Positions 13,105-24,522 of a DNA stretch of 64,000 bases are shown in pieces. The position numbers and the translations under genes were made by a program. Source of the DNA: Steinernema hermaphroditum (lineage: Eukaryota; Nematoda; Chromadorea; Rhabditida; Steinernematidae). Where the stretch lies: contig CM059622.1 of assembly GCA_030435675.1 (NCBI GenBank), positions 6,386,001-6,450,000 on the forward strand, given 5' to 3'. Below the pieces are notes generated by a model that was not told where the DNA came from, made no database searches, and saw nothing but the letters and a program-made list of their open reading frames with translations. Each line of letters opens with the position of its first letter. Position 1 is the stretch's first letter.

Positions 13105-14071
13105 TTAATGTACGGTATTTATTCTATTCTTATTCAGCGTCGTCATCGAAAGTTTCTGAACACTGATTACTTTGCATTTCTTCGTACGTAGTAGCTTGAA
13201 GGCGATGTAGGAGAAGGTCAAGAGAATGTGGATGGCGAAGAAGGACTGGTAGTAGACCACAAAGCGAAACGTCCATCTGGTGGACCTCCCGAGAACAGTC
13301 GTCTCCAGGCGGCTGTATATTTTGGGCAAAATGCAGAGAACGCTCTGCGAGACGCCTTGCACGAAGGTCATCTGGTTTACCTGAAATGTGTGAAAAGTTG
13401 CACTGGAATGAATGATGATTTGCCTTCGAGGTCTGACCATTGGCGCCGTTGTTTTTCTGTCGTTTGACGAAGCGATAGTACTGAATACAGAAGACGACGT
13501 GCAGAACCAGTTCGAGAGGAACGATGATGTCGTAGACGATGCTCACGAAGTGCAGAGCCGCTTCGGTAGAGAAGGTGAATCGGTTCTTGTAGTAGGGAAA
13601 GACGACGTTCGTCCCGAAAAGGAAGACAGCCGTGGCGGCACACACGAGGAGTGCAAAAAAGAACACCTTCTTGCTAAGGTTCCAGTGGGTATATGCAAAG
13701 GGGAACGTCATCATGAGGACTCTGTCCAGAGCCAAGGATGCGCCGGCCACGTAGACAAAGTCGAAGGCACAACTTGTGCCCACTAAGAACCACTCTCCTT
13801 CTTCGGTGAACAGGCCGAAAATCGTCGGAATCGCCACTTCGTTCACTTTCAAGACACGAATCACCGAATCCAGGACCAGTACCATGGTGAAGAAGGTACA
13901 CGTCACGAGGAAAAACAAGAAGTTGACGACGAACGTGGTGTTCTTCTTCTTGTAGTGCAGAAGATAGATAAAAGTGGTTAGACAACAGACGAATACGTTC
14001 AGGAAGTTGAGGCCCAGTTCCACGTGAATCCGAATATCCAACTCCATGTGAGTCATCTCGTAGATGAGCAT
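13105..14071 (-). CDS. seven-transmembrane chemoreceptor (nematode serpentine type)
   Basis: Two exons (14071-13424, 13380-13105) encode 307 aa. Seven hydrophobic spans can be placed: TM1 LNVFVCCLTTFIYLL, TM2 FLFFLVTCTFFTMVLVL, TM3 CAFDFVYVAGASLALDRVLM, TM4 FFFALLVCAATAVFLFG, TM5 VSIVYDIIVPLELVLHVVFC, TM6 GVSQSVLCILPKIY, TM7 YYQSFFAIHILLTFSYIAF. LDRVLMMTFP after TM3 is the DRY-like region seen in several nematode SR families, perhaps srbc-like; the family is not settled. The 43-nt intron uses a GC donor (AAG|GCAAAT), the only phase-consistent choice I found. A TTGCAG acceptor 3 nt before ATG suggests trans-splicing, or a missed short first exon. It likely senses chemicals in neurons. Confidence 0.8.
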
Positions 14072-16007
14072 TATCTGCAATCGTCCCATGGATTAGAACT
14101 CAATCATGATCCTCCTTCTTTTAGAGAAGAGCTCTAACGACCCGCACCTATAGAGAACACTAACTATGACCTCCTCCGCCAGGCGACAGAGATGCCAGCT
14201 GGATTGGACCTTCAGCACCTGTTGGAGATCTCTCACGTAGCAGGTATACTAAGGAATGTTCGCCCTCAAAAGTGCAGAGGGCAAACACTGTGGTTAAGAA
14301 GTGCGGTAGATGCGACACAGACTCCCTAATGATCACGACGAAAACAATCTCCAAGATCACAATTTTAAATGAGGCCTCTACGAAGTGGAAAGAGATTATA
14401 TGTTCACAATCATGGTCACTGTAACACATGTGATATTAGGGCACAAACTCATAATGTAGGCGTCTTGTGTTTTTTTGGCCATATCCAACAGCACAAGAAG
14501 GCCATACCCCTGCCATCGATAAACTTTACGAGAGAAAGTTGACTCTTAAAGGTCACAATTTCAAAGGATATTTCAGGTCGAATGTAGATTTAATGCTTCA
14601 AAAAGTGACGTTTATAGACCATGGGAGCTATTTTGTTTGTTTTACACCTACTCAGGTCACACTCCGAAAAGTGCCCTAAAATAGTCAGTCCTTTCGACAT
14701 ACAGCCATTCGAACATTAAAATAGAGCAGCTGTGAAAACAAAAGACGAGCCGGATGCCGTGTACATCTACCGTATCATTTCTGTCTCTGACTCTCAGAGC
14801 TACACAAGATAATGTTAGTTTACCTGATCGTGTAAGTGTGGACTATTAAAATAGTGCGTCAAGTGTGGACATTCTTCTTTCAAGGACATCCTTAATTACC
14901 CATATGCCTCAAAAGTGACCAGATGCCGATATGGCGAAGAGCAAGTGATATGAAACACTCATGTGAAGGTCATCCGAGGCAACTCTGCTGCGTGCCAAAA
15001 TAGGAAAGAAATTTTTAGGACAGTACTAAAACTCTGATGCGAACTAACAAGGAAAGTCCATGAAGTGATACACGCCGATTTGGCTGAAACTTTGTACACT
15101 GGTAGAGCTATGGACGTGAAGTGCAGTAACGTATGCCGCACCCGCAGCATCTCATGGGGGGGGGTCTAAAAGTAGGTTAAAAGATAGGGATTAGGGTATG
15201 TAGTGCTGTTGAAGCCCTTTTGAAGACAAGGACCGCGTGGTGTAGTGGTTAAGGTGGGGAGTACCGCGCCTTTTTTCCGCAGGGTTCGATCCCCGTCGAC
15301 GGCATAACGTTTTCCTTGGCCTTACTATCTTCTTGCCACATGCCACAGCCCGATCGGCGCGTATCACTTTGGGTGGTTCCCTTGTAAGTAATACGCCGAA
15401 ACGAAAAAGATTTAGATATCCTATGAATACGCCGTTCGTTGGCCTTGTCAAGAAATTGGTCCGATACTAGCTCAAACTCATCAGGTGTATCGTGGGGATA
15501 AAGCTAGTAGATTTATAGTCTGCGGGCAACAAATGACTATAGAAGTGAGTGTGTTCTATGTCCTCATGGTAAAATTTGAAAACGTTTTCCAGTACGTATT
15601 GTAGTATCGTACAATAAATAAATATGTACAACAGGTATGCAGAAGCATTGATGGAAGAGGAAATGACCATATTTTGTTAGTCTTGGCTTGTGAAAATTAA
15701 TCTTATTCGGGAAGCACTGTTATATTCCGATGTTGAGGAACAATTATTTAAAAAAACAATACACTTTCGGAGATCAAAAACGAAGTTATGTGTTTTTGAC
15801 AGTCATGGTTTCTCGCTGTTCAACTTCGGGTGATGGTCCTGATCATCGATGCTTTTCACGTGAATTCAATATTATTCCATCCACTTTTGCGCCATTTTAC
15901 ATGGTGCGATTTTTGATAATTTTCGATGAAATAACTGTATTATCATTAGGCGCTCCCCCTCGAATCACTTAAGAAGCAATGGATTTCTGCCATAATCCAT
16001 CTATGTC
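14072..16007. other. gene-free spacer with a tRNA-derived repeat
   Basis: No supported protein gene. Open frames are short and AT-rich. A tRNA-like segment at 15231-15303 is listed separately. Confidence 0.4.
15231..15303 (+). repeat. tRNA-derived repeat or tRNA pseudogene
   Basis: The segment has a good Pol III A box (TGGTGTAGTGG) and B box (GGTTCGATCCC) at tRNA-like spacing. The presumed acceptor arms (GACCGCG at the 5' end, CGACGGC at the 3' end) do not pair, and the T stem has two mismatches. It therefore does not fold as a working tRNA. A SINE head or decayed tRNA is more likely. Confidence 0.55.
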
Positions 16008-16404
16008 TTAGGATTTTCGACGCGTTTCCGCACCCCGAGCACTTCCGTTCATGATAAGCTTTGCTACATACACTGTGTACAGGTAACCTTTGCACCTTAA
16101 TATTTGCAAGGTGACAAATCCCTTTGAAATGTCGTTCTTACGTATCCAAACAAACAATCGCAGCCGAGTGTAGTCCATCCTTCCACTCCAAGTAGGGTTC
16201 GCATATTTCGTTGTGATCTTCCTCTCCTCGAGTCGTCCTTTGTGACCCCTCCGGAACGAAATACACGTGCTCGGGAAACAGTACAATCGAGCAATTTCCC
16301 CCGGTGCAACTCATAAAGACTACATTCTCGGGAAGCGAAGTGATAAGAGAGTCGCGGTGCCTTCGGCGAAGAAGGACTGCAATCGATTCACGCGATAGGG
16401 CCAT
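16008..16404 (-). CDS. small protein of unknown function, divergent to the saposin gene
   Basis: Two exons (16404-16142, 16095-16008) joined by a 46-nt GTAAGA...AAG intron give 116 aa. The reading frame has coding character (NVVFMSCTGGNCSIVLFPEH, CEPYLEWKDGLHSAAIVCLD, then TCKGYLYTVYVAKLIMNG). No family was recognised. The upstream ATG at 16404-16402 overlaps the saposin gene's ATG on the other strand within CATG. The internal ATG at 16314 would give 86 aa and avoid the overlap. A missing upstream exon is also possible. Confidence 0.45.
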
Positions 16405-17850
16405 GTTCGTCGCTCGTGGCGCGCTTCTTCTTCTCCTCTCGGTCGGCCTTGTCGGCGCCTTTTCCGTAAGTCGTCACGCGGATACTGTAGAGCTCACTGA
16501 AGAGGCTCTAGGTGGAACAGTGCAAAGGCCATCTCAGAGATGCGAGAAAAAGGCTGCAGTTCATGGCGAAGAATATGGTCGAGAAGGAGCACAACAACTA
16601 CAAAGCGCACCAGGAGGAGTTCGAGAAGTTACGGTACGACTCCGCGAATCCGACCTTTGCGCTCTTCGCCGACTTCGATGACACCACCCCAAGGGACTGC
16701 CCTTCTCCTAATGCCACCCTCCCCACGAAAACGTTGGTTTGAGCACTGTCCATTCCTGCATCAAACGACCTTTGAGGCCCGCCACCAATGGTGAACAACT
16801 AGATGTCTCGAGCTTCTCGAAAGTCGACGTCTCCAGTGACCCCTTCGCGTTGTTCGTCACCGCTATCCATGTGAGTTTCTCTACGTCAGTCAATCATAGT
16901 TAGCCAGGAGTTGTCACTTGGTTCTTCTATCTTAACTTCTTATCCCATTCTTTCAATATTGCAGGAGATCCTGTCAGACGAAGAGGCCGTCTGCAACGGC
17001 CCGGCGTTCACGTCACTCGCCACCATCACCGAAGAACAGATCCTCGGCTTTGCCTCCCTCTTCGCCGTCAAAGGCTCCCACGCCTTCTGCCCCATCTGCC
17101 ACCAAACCGTTGACTTCCTCAGAACGAAGGTTCTCCAACCTAACCGCCTGATCCACGCCGACGACGAGGTGATGTTCCGGAAGATGGTCCATGGCCAACT
17201 CCCCTCCACGATGGCCATCTGCTCGACCGTTCTTCCCTCGTGCTACGAGAACTACCACATCAACCGTGGGTTACCTTCACCCCTCCCCTTCCGTAACGCT
17301 CCCCTTCAGTCCCCTTCAACTTGACGTCTAACCTCACCAAATGCAGCGCCTGTGGCGTCTGCATGACGGCGACGACCCTCTTGGAGCACAAATTTCTCCT
17401 CGACCAGAAGGCTGTCGACTACGTGCATAGACTCCTCAACGACGTCTTCTTCTACAATCTCTGCGCTGAGATGTGTCCCAAGAAGCAGGACATCTTCCAG
17501 CACTTCACCTTCACAGGGGTCCGCTCAGCCCACAGAGTTGTTTATTACCGTACCCTTTTCAGTGCATGAAAACGTTGAACGACGTGTACACGTTCGGCGT
17601 GAAGATGCTCCAGCGCATAGCCCTGCCAAACCACCTCTGCGCCCTCGAGCTCGGCTTCTGCGAGCCCAACGCCACTCCGAACCTTCTGCACTGCTTCCCA
17701 GACTTCTGCCAGCTGGACTTCGTTAAGGAATTCCTCGGTGACCTCTGCTCCAAAACGGGCGACCTTCCGCAGTTCCTGGAGCACTTCAACATTCCGCAGG
17801 CTGAGTACGAGAAGACTCTTCAGCGGATGCGCATGTTCGACGAGTTGTAG
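16403..17850 (+). CDS. secreted saposin-like protein with two Cys-rich domains
   Basis: Six exons: 16403-16465, 16512-16732, 16777-16870, 16965-17265, 17310-17518, 17563-17850. All phases agree and encode 391 aa. The signal peptide is clear (MFVARGALLLLLSVGLVGAF). An N-terminal helical part (EQCKGHLRDARKRLQFMA) precedes two saposin-B-like regions. One is around residues 170-245, with FCPICHQTVDFLRTKV and CSTVLPSCYE. The second is around 245-370, with KCSACGVCM, NLCAEMC, CALELGFCEP and CFPDFCQLDFVKEFLGDLC. Paired Cys-X2-Cys starts and helix spacing match SapB folds, which bind lipids or permeabilise membranes. Nematodes use many such proteins in gut digestion and defence. The first exon-intron-exon block is short and phase 0. 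The last 31 nt overlap the convergent receptor gene. Confidence 0.72.
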
Positions 17851-19120
17851 TTCGTTTGGACTGAGCTCACGTTAATGAACAGAACGTTGGCTTTTGGTTT
17901 ACGCATGAACATGCGGAAGGCGTAGTCGCGGTAGTGCCGGAAGGCGACGAGAGTCGACGCCGTGAGCAAGGCAAGGCGAATCTGAAAAGCGTCTCTGGAG
18001 GATCGGAAATGTCCGTAGTGGTGGTCAGATAAGTGGAAGGGACATATCTTATGGTGGCGCTTACCTTCTCGCTGTACCACTGAACAGTTCGGAGGTTGCT
18101 TAAAAACGGAGGATATTCCGTTCCTGTCAGGGCTTTGTGGAGTTGGAATCCGGAGATAACTAAAAGAAAGCTAGAACACCGTCACTCCTTTACCACACGA
18201 ACCGACGACTAGGATGTTGAGTAGATTCGGCGGAGTACAGTACATCAGCACGGATAGTAACTGATTCCGTCGGTCCTTCTCCGAGCGCGCGTGCGTCCTG
18301 ACACGACTGTACTCCCACATCGCTTTCGTAGACTGAACAAGAGAACTCCATGGGCGTGTTTGACGCACTTACCAGAAGGTACAGGATCACCATAAGGATG
18401 AAGGGGACGATGATGGCCAGTTGGAGGAGGGTGTAAATGGTGAGGACGAAGACGCGAGTGCCGCCACGGAACTGTTCGTCGTCCATGATGCTGATGAGGA
18501 CTCCCGAGACGGTAAAAAGGATGCTCAGGCAGGTCACTCCGACAAAGTAATGTTTCACTCTGCTGGAAATTATGGATAATGACTCAGGGGGATTCAATCC
18601 CTGGAAATAGCTATGGCCTAAGCCCCCAAATATCAGTTCTCAAGGGTGCTCTCAAATCGCCACACCAATTCTATGGATCTGTGCTTACCCGTCGCCGAAA
18701 TAGTAATTAAAGCGCGCGGGGCTGGCGAAAAGCGAATAGCTTATGAAGGCCATCACCAGAGCCAGAAGTTCGTACTGCGATTGGGCGAAACTGCGCTGCA
18801 GTTTGTATGTGAAGAAGACCCAGTTTATTCTAAACTTCACGTCCTTTCCACTCCTCACTCTGTCCAGCTCACCCCTCCGGGAAGTACACCTTTTCTCTGC
18901 TGATCCCGCCTGTGCACGCCAGGACCGCGTAGTACAGGCCAGCGATCTCCGCCGGGACGTAGGAGACGAAGAGGAATACGGTGTAGACGCGGGAGATGTC
19001 GCTGGACTTGACTCGGTATGAGATGTAGAGGATGAAGGCGATGAGTGCGAGGTTCACCACGGGGGTGACGATGCCGAAGATGTCGTCGAAGTTGTACTCA
19101 CATCCGTCGCCGGAACCCAT
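17820..19120 (-). CDS. seven-transmembrane chemoreceptor, paralogue family member 1
   Basis: Six exons (19120-18873, 18829-18689, 18562-18373, 18332-18203, 18159-18065, 17981-17820) encode 321 aa. Hydrophobic spans include VVNLALIAFILYISY, VYTVFLFVSYVPAEIAGLYY, YELLALVMAFISYSLF, VGVTCLSILFTVSGVLISIM, LQLAIIVPFILMVILYLL, LLSVLMYCTPPNLLNILVVV and IRLALLTASTLVAFRHYRDY. A basic loop, SEKDRRNQL, lies before TM6. Intron positions and phases match the paralogues at 31241-32550 and 34269-35580, which validates the model. A GTTTCAG acceptor lies 13 nt before ATG. The C-terminus (VLFINVSSVQTN) aligns with the paralogue's VLVINSIHTTRT, so coding really continues into the saposin gene's last exon. The nematode SR family is not assigned. 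Confidence 0.82.
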
Positions 19121-21986
19121 TTGTCAGTGACCACCTGAAACGAGACTAGATGGAAAGGTGAATCAGAGGAAAGGCGAACTTTGAAGTCTCACGGGGATAC
19201 CATATGAAAGAACATTGCTGACGGAACAGCTTTCAAACGAAAATTTCCGTCAACAAAGATCGGAATATGTCTTTTTCATTTTTAACTCAAAAGGCACTTT
19301 ACAGGTGCGGCGCGTATGAATAGCCGGAGAACGCAAGAGAAAATACTCCTTTGGCCAGATTTTGCAGTACTTACATCAGTCTGGTTTAGCTTCTTCTAGA
19401 TGATTAGAGAGCTAATGGTTCCTGCATGGTCAGTCTTTAAACACAACGCACCTCTGAGATTACAAGCGAAATTCTTTTGTGTTCTCCACGTTCATAGAGG
19501 AATCCGAATCCGAAAAAAGCGAATTGTGGAAGTCGTGTGAATGATATCACTTTCAGGTTCATCGTAAAGGGATTCTCCGCAAAAGTTGGATCAGGTAAGT
19601 GAGGAAAGAACGATTTCAAGATTTCAAGTCACTCATCCACGGCATCCAAAGCGCAAACCGCAATTTTGAAGTGTGAGTTATGCTGACCCAAAGTCAGCCC
19701 ATGACGGAATCGGGCAACTGTACTTTCATGGAGAAAACTGAGTGCGTGAAGAGGCTAATTACCGTGACTAATAACTCGGAAAGAAAAGGATCCTGTGTAC
19801 TGAACTTGACTGATGTTCGTTCATAAAATCCCAATAGGGAAACACAGAGAGAACTGCAGAGAATGTTTCAGAACCCACGTTTCAAATTTCATTTAATATT
19901 CCCGATTATGCGTCGCCGACTTTCTCGTTATTCAGCAGGTGGGCACAAAATAGTCACATGTTCGAGCAAAATGTGTCGGGCAGAAATATTTACAAGTGGT
20001 CTTGGAAAGTGAGCGTTATGTGTTCAGCCTTATTCGACAAGTCGTTAGGGGGGAATTGCTATCCAAATGGGTCTATCGCGTCTTGGTTAAATAGCAACAT
20101 TATGATTTTGTTTTTGCGTCAAACTGCATTGAAATACAAAATAGTGCGACCCGCTGAATAGGGGGCTGTTTGAAACTGGTTCAGAGGCTCAAAACTGCTG
20201 TTCGTTGTTGACAACATGACATCATACCAAACAAACCGGCGTTACTGTAATGATTAAGTTCCTGAAGCGCTACAAATATAGCAGAACATCGGAAAAGCAC
20301 AGGTTAAGTAGAGTCTACATGCATAGAAATAGAGTCCCATCTTAGGAGAGAACGAGCTTCCGTAGGGGCCACACCAGACCAGATCCCTTGAAGTTGACCC
20401 CCTACAACGGCTGCCTATTGCAAGATCTTAGAACACAGAGCCGTTCAAGGGATCAGCTTGAACTTTAGGTGAACAGTCATGTGTCTTTGTTCGGTAACTA
20501 AGCTTCTAGTGTTGATTGCCGCCTATCATATGGGAGCAGCTGATACGATATTTCAAGTCGCGGATGTCCTGATGACACTTTGTGGACACATAGGCTAAAA
20601 TAACCCGACAGAGGGCAGTATTTTCACCAAAGATAATCCATGACACCTGCTTTAGGAAGACTTGTCCCTAACTACAAAGAAGGAACTCGAGTAGGTCCTT
20701 TGGATGCAGCTGAATAACGAGAACTGTTTTCCTCTCCCTCCTTCGCAAACCTCAAGGTACGCGATTTCACGGGAAAACAACGTCCCGAGGGACAGGTGCA
20801 CTCGAATCATTTCCCTCTCGACGTCAGCGGAAGGAATCGTAAATCCGCGCTGCCCAGTGGCCAGCCAGAAGAAGGCCCGTTTCTGCTAAAAGAGCACAGA
20901 AACGGTCACCTGCAGCGATCTTTTTCCGGAGGCTGTGATTGCAAGGCAGACGCAAACTAGGGTCCCGAGTGGAAGCAAGAGTGATAATGAGGGCGAAATG
21001 AGGCTCGCAGGGAGGTATTGGATTAGAGGGCGTCGTCACGACAGGCCCAAAAGCGAAAAACAAGGCAGAATAAAGCCATTTTGCGGGAGTTTTAATTTGT
21101 AAATTCTGTGATGGGGGAATTTAATTTGTCTTTATGTCGTTTTGTTTAACTTCGACGAACAATTTAGGAGACGCGCTGACGGAAAAAAACAAATTTTTAA
21201 TTTCGCCCGGATCGCCTGAGAAGTGTCAGAGTTCGTGATCGAGTTCGCAGAAGATACTCATATTAAAGGGTTGATTTTACATAACGGAAACGAACAGATT
21301 AGAGCGTCAATTATTATTTGCATAAATTTGCAAAATTGGAATTTTTAAACGCCGCAACATATCACCACATCGAAATCATAGAACACACGTACAACCACTT
21401 GTAGCCCAGGCTCTCCTGGGGCTTTCCTATTAATAATTCATATGAATGAGAAACATTAACAACCTCTGGGAATCCTTGTTCAGTCAGCGTGGACATAACG
21501 ATTGAGGCTAGTTTATAAAGCTCTTTCTCACGGTCTTCTGTGTATCAATGAAAAAGCTCATTTATTATCGAACTTAAGCATTATTTAACTACTTCCTTAC
21601 TAAGTAAAAATATTGAAGAAATAGCTCAGATTGAGGAAAGTAGACTTCTCCTTGGTTAGCAGAAATCCTTTCTACGCAGGGAAGCAAGAATCCAACGGGC
21701 ATCAGCAGCGAAATTTTAGCCTCGAGCTGTTTTCTGAGAACTACGTTCCCATGCGCAATTTCTCGCGCAATGCAATTATGGTTGTTGTTGATAGGTTAAC
21801 GGAATGCTCGAAGAAAGTATGCAGAGGTGGAGACGCAATGAACAAGTGGAAGTATAGTTCACAATACTGGCCTTGAATAGCTTTCTGTCTGTAGTCTGCT
21901 ACATCAGATAGTCTGTAGTTTTAGCGAAGTCTTCCTTGAACGAAAAAAGAGACAATTATGTGGAAACGGAACCTACGGAAGCGACG
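19121..21986. other. intergenic region
   Basis: No supported gene over nearly 2.9 kb. The sequence is mostly AT-rich, with short frames and a small perfect hairpin at 20382-20454. Confidence 0.4.
20382..20454. repeat. 11-bp perfect inverted repeat
   Basis: GATCCCTTGAA (20382-20392) is matched by its exact reverse complement TTCAAGGGATC (20444-20454), with a loop of about 51 nt. It could be chance or the core of a decayed element. Confidence 0.4.
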
Positions 21987-22743
<757 letters not shown>

Positions 22744-22881
22744 TTTTAGAGTCTCGACTTCTAGTCTACTAGTGCATTCAGTGGCTTCTTCATACTCTCT
22801 ATGCGATCGAAGATAGACACGTCGCAAGAAACACTGCAAGTAAACCCATCAAACAATTGCTGAAAGATATATACGGTTTAT

Positions 22882-23993
22882 TCATTCGTTAGACATTTTA
22901 TTTGTGAGGCTCTTCTTGTTCTTCTCGGGCATGTACTCGCCACCGGGGACGACGTAGCCTTGCTTCTTCTTCATGATGAGTCCACCATGCGGCCCTTCGA
23001 CGAACGATGGATCGTTATTGCGCCGGTTCGCCGCGGAAACTGCCGTCCCATCAGAGTCCCAAAGTCTGTTTCCTAAAGAACAAGAATCAGAACAACGTTC
23101 ATCAGTATTTTGGCGCTTACCTGCGTGCATCTCTTCGTATATCTGGCCTGGGTAGGCAAAGAGCAAGGCAAACATGTGCGGACCAGGCACCATCATGTCC
23201 CCGAAATAGATGTTTGAGGAGAGGTTAGCCATCTTGCATATGTGGTAGATGTCGAAGATCGTGTTGTACACAGTCGTGCGGCAGCATTTCGGGATAGTGT
23301 CGCCATAGGTGCGTTTCATGTGAAGGAAGTCTTGGTAGATGATGTTCTCGTCGAAGAACTGCCCGTAGTGGCGCACGAACTGGTGGCAGCACTTGTTGAA
23401 CAGGCAGATCTCGACTTCGTAGATGGTGTACACCGAGAGAAGGACCTTCTCGAAGTCTGCAAAAATGAGCGATAAGAGAGCACGAGAGCGAATGCTTACA
23501 TACCACCACCGAGATGATCGACGAGGAAGCGGGCCACGGCTTCACGCTGTCCTTCTGCGCAGATGATCGGCTCGCCTTCGAACGCTTTCTCCAGGAACTT
23601 GCGCAAAGCTGCACTGATGTCGTTAGGATCGCCTAAACACAGAGGATGATTTCTGGCCGAATACAATGATCACGCACTCTCTGAGATGTCATGCAGGTGG
23701 AAGACGTCCAGCACGCCGTGGCGCAGCGTGAAGCGTACCCCGAAGGCGCCGTCCTCCAGGTCGGCCTGCGAGGGACCGATGCTGAAGACATCCTCGTCAG
23801 GGACCGCCAGGAAGTTGAAGGACATAACCGGATACGCCAAGCGGCGGCCAAAGCCTGGAAAGGAAGATGATAGATGACTTGAGTGAACATGCGGCTTACG
23901 ATCGTATTTGGTCTCCAGAAACTGCTGCAGCCGCTTGTATTCCGGGCGAATCCGGATCAAACCGGGATGCTTGGGCCTGTTCCTGTCATGCAT
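22882..23993 (-). CDS. protein of unknown function (308 aa)
   Basis: Five exons (23993-23900, 23854-23678, 23632-23504, 23456-23121, 23072-22882) with phase-1 junctions throughout encode 308 aa. I do not recognise the family. Features seen: a basic N-terminus (MHDRNRPKHPGLIRIRPEYK), FGRRLAYPVMSFNFLAVPDE, a helical middle (LRKFLEKAFEGEPIICAEGQ), and a Cys/aromatic-rich segment (EICLFNKCCHQFVRHYGQFF, CCRTTVYNTIFDIYHICKMA). A Lys-rich tail (GLIMKKKQGYVVPGGEYMPE) follows. There is no signal peptide or membrane span. A GATTTCAG acceptor 5 nt before ATG suggests trans-splicing. The stop codon overlaps an AATAAA (TGAATAAA). Confidence 0.68.
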
Positions 23994-24070
23994 GGCTCCT
24001 GAAATCAGTCATTTACATGTAATATTCTAACGCAATAAAACTTTTTACGAGTGGAAATAAATGAAAATTC

Positions 24071-24490
24071 ACTAGGGATATGCAAAGCTGTGCGACAAGT
24101 TAACTTTTGTGAAAGAATTTTTGGAAAAGGTGTTAAAAACACCCAAAGAAACACTTCTACGGGCTCGTTTCGCTCGCTCGCAATCTGCACCCTTCCATGC
24201 AGGTGGATCGTGTCGAGACCCACCAACGCACTTCGATTTCACGATCTCCGACTTCCTTCACCAGCAAAATTTTCTGTTTTCGTCCATATCTCGGGATATG
24301 CGAAGCTGCGCGACAGTTTAACTTCTATCAAAGAAGTTTTGCAAAAAGTAAGGTTGCTGCTGTGCAACTGGTTGACGCTCGCTTCGCTCGCTCGTTCGCG
24401 TGCAGCATTCCCCTGCGGCACAGGCGAATCGTGTCGAGGCCCACCCGCCCCGTGGCATCACTTTCGCAATCCACCGAATCCCTCCACGGA
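24071..24490 (+). repeat. two diverged tandem units of about 220 bp
   Basis: Unit 1 (about 24071-24285) and unit 2 (about 24290-24490) share GGGATATGC(A/G)AAGCTG(T/C)GCGACA, AGTTTAACTT-like runs, a TTCGCTCGCTCG block and an (A/G)ATCGTGTCGAG(A/G)CCCACC block in the same order. They lie just upstream of the M16 protease gene and could hold promoter elements, or be a piece of a dispersed repeat. Confidence 0.6.
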
Positions 24491-24522
24491 AACTCGCACC
24501 AAAACTTAAATCGTTGATTTGA

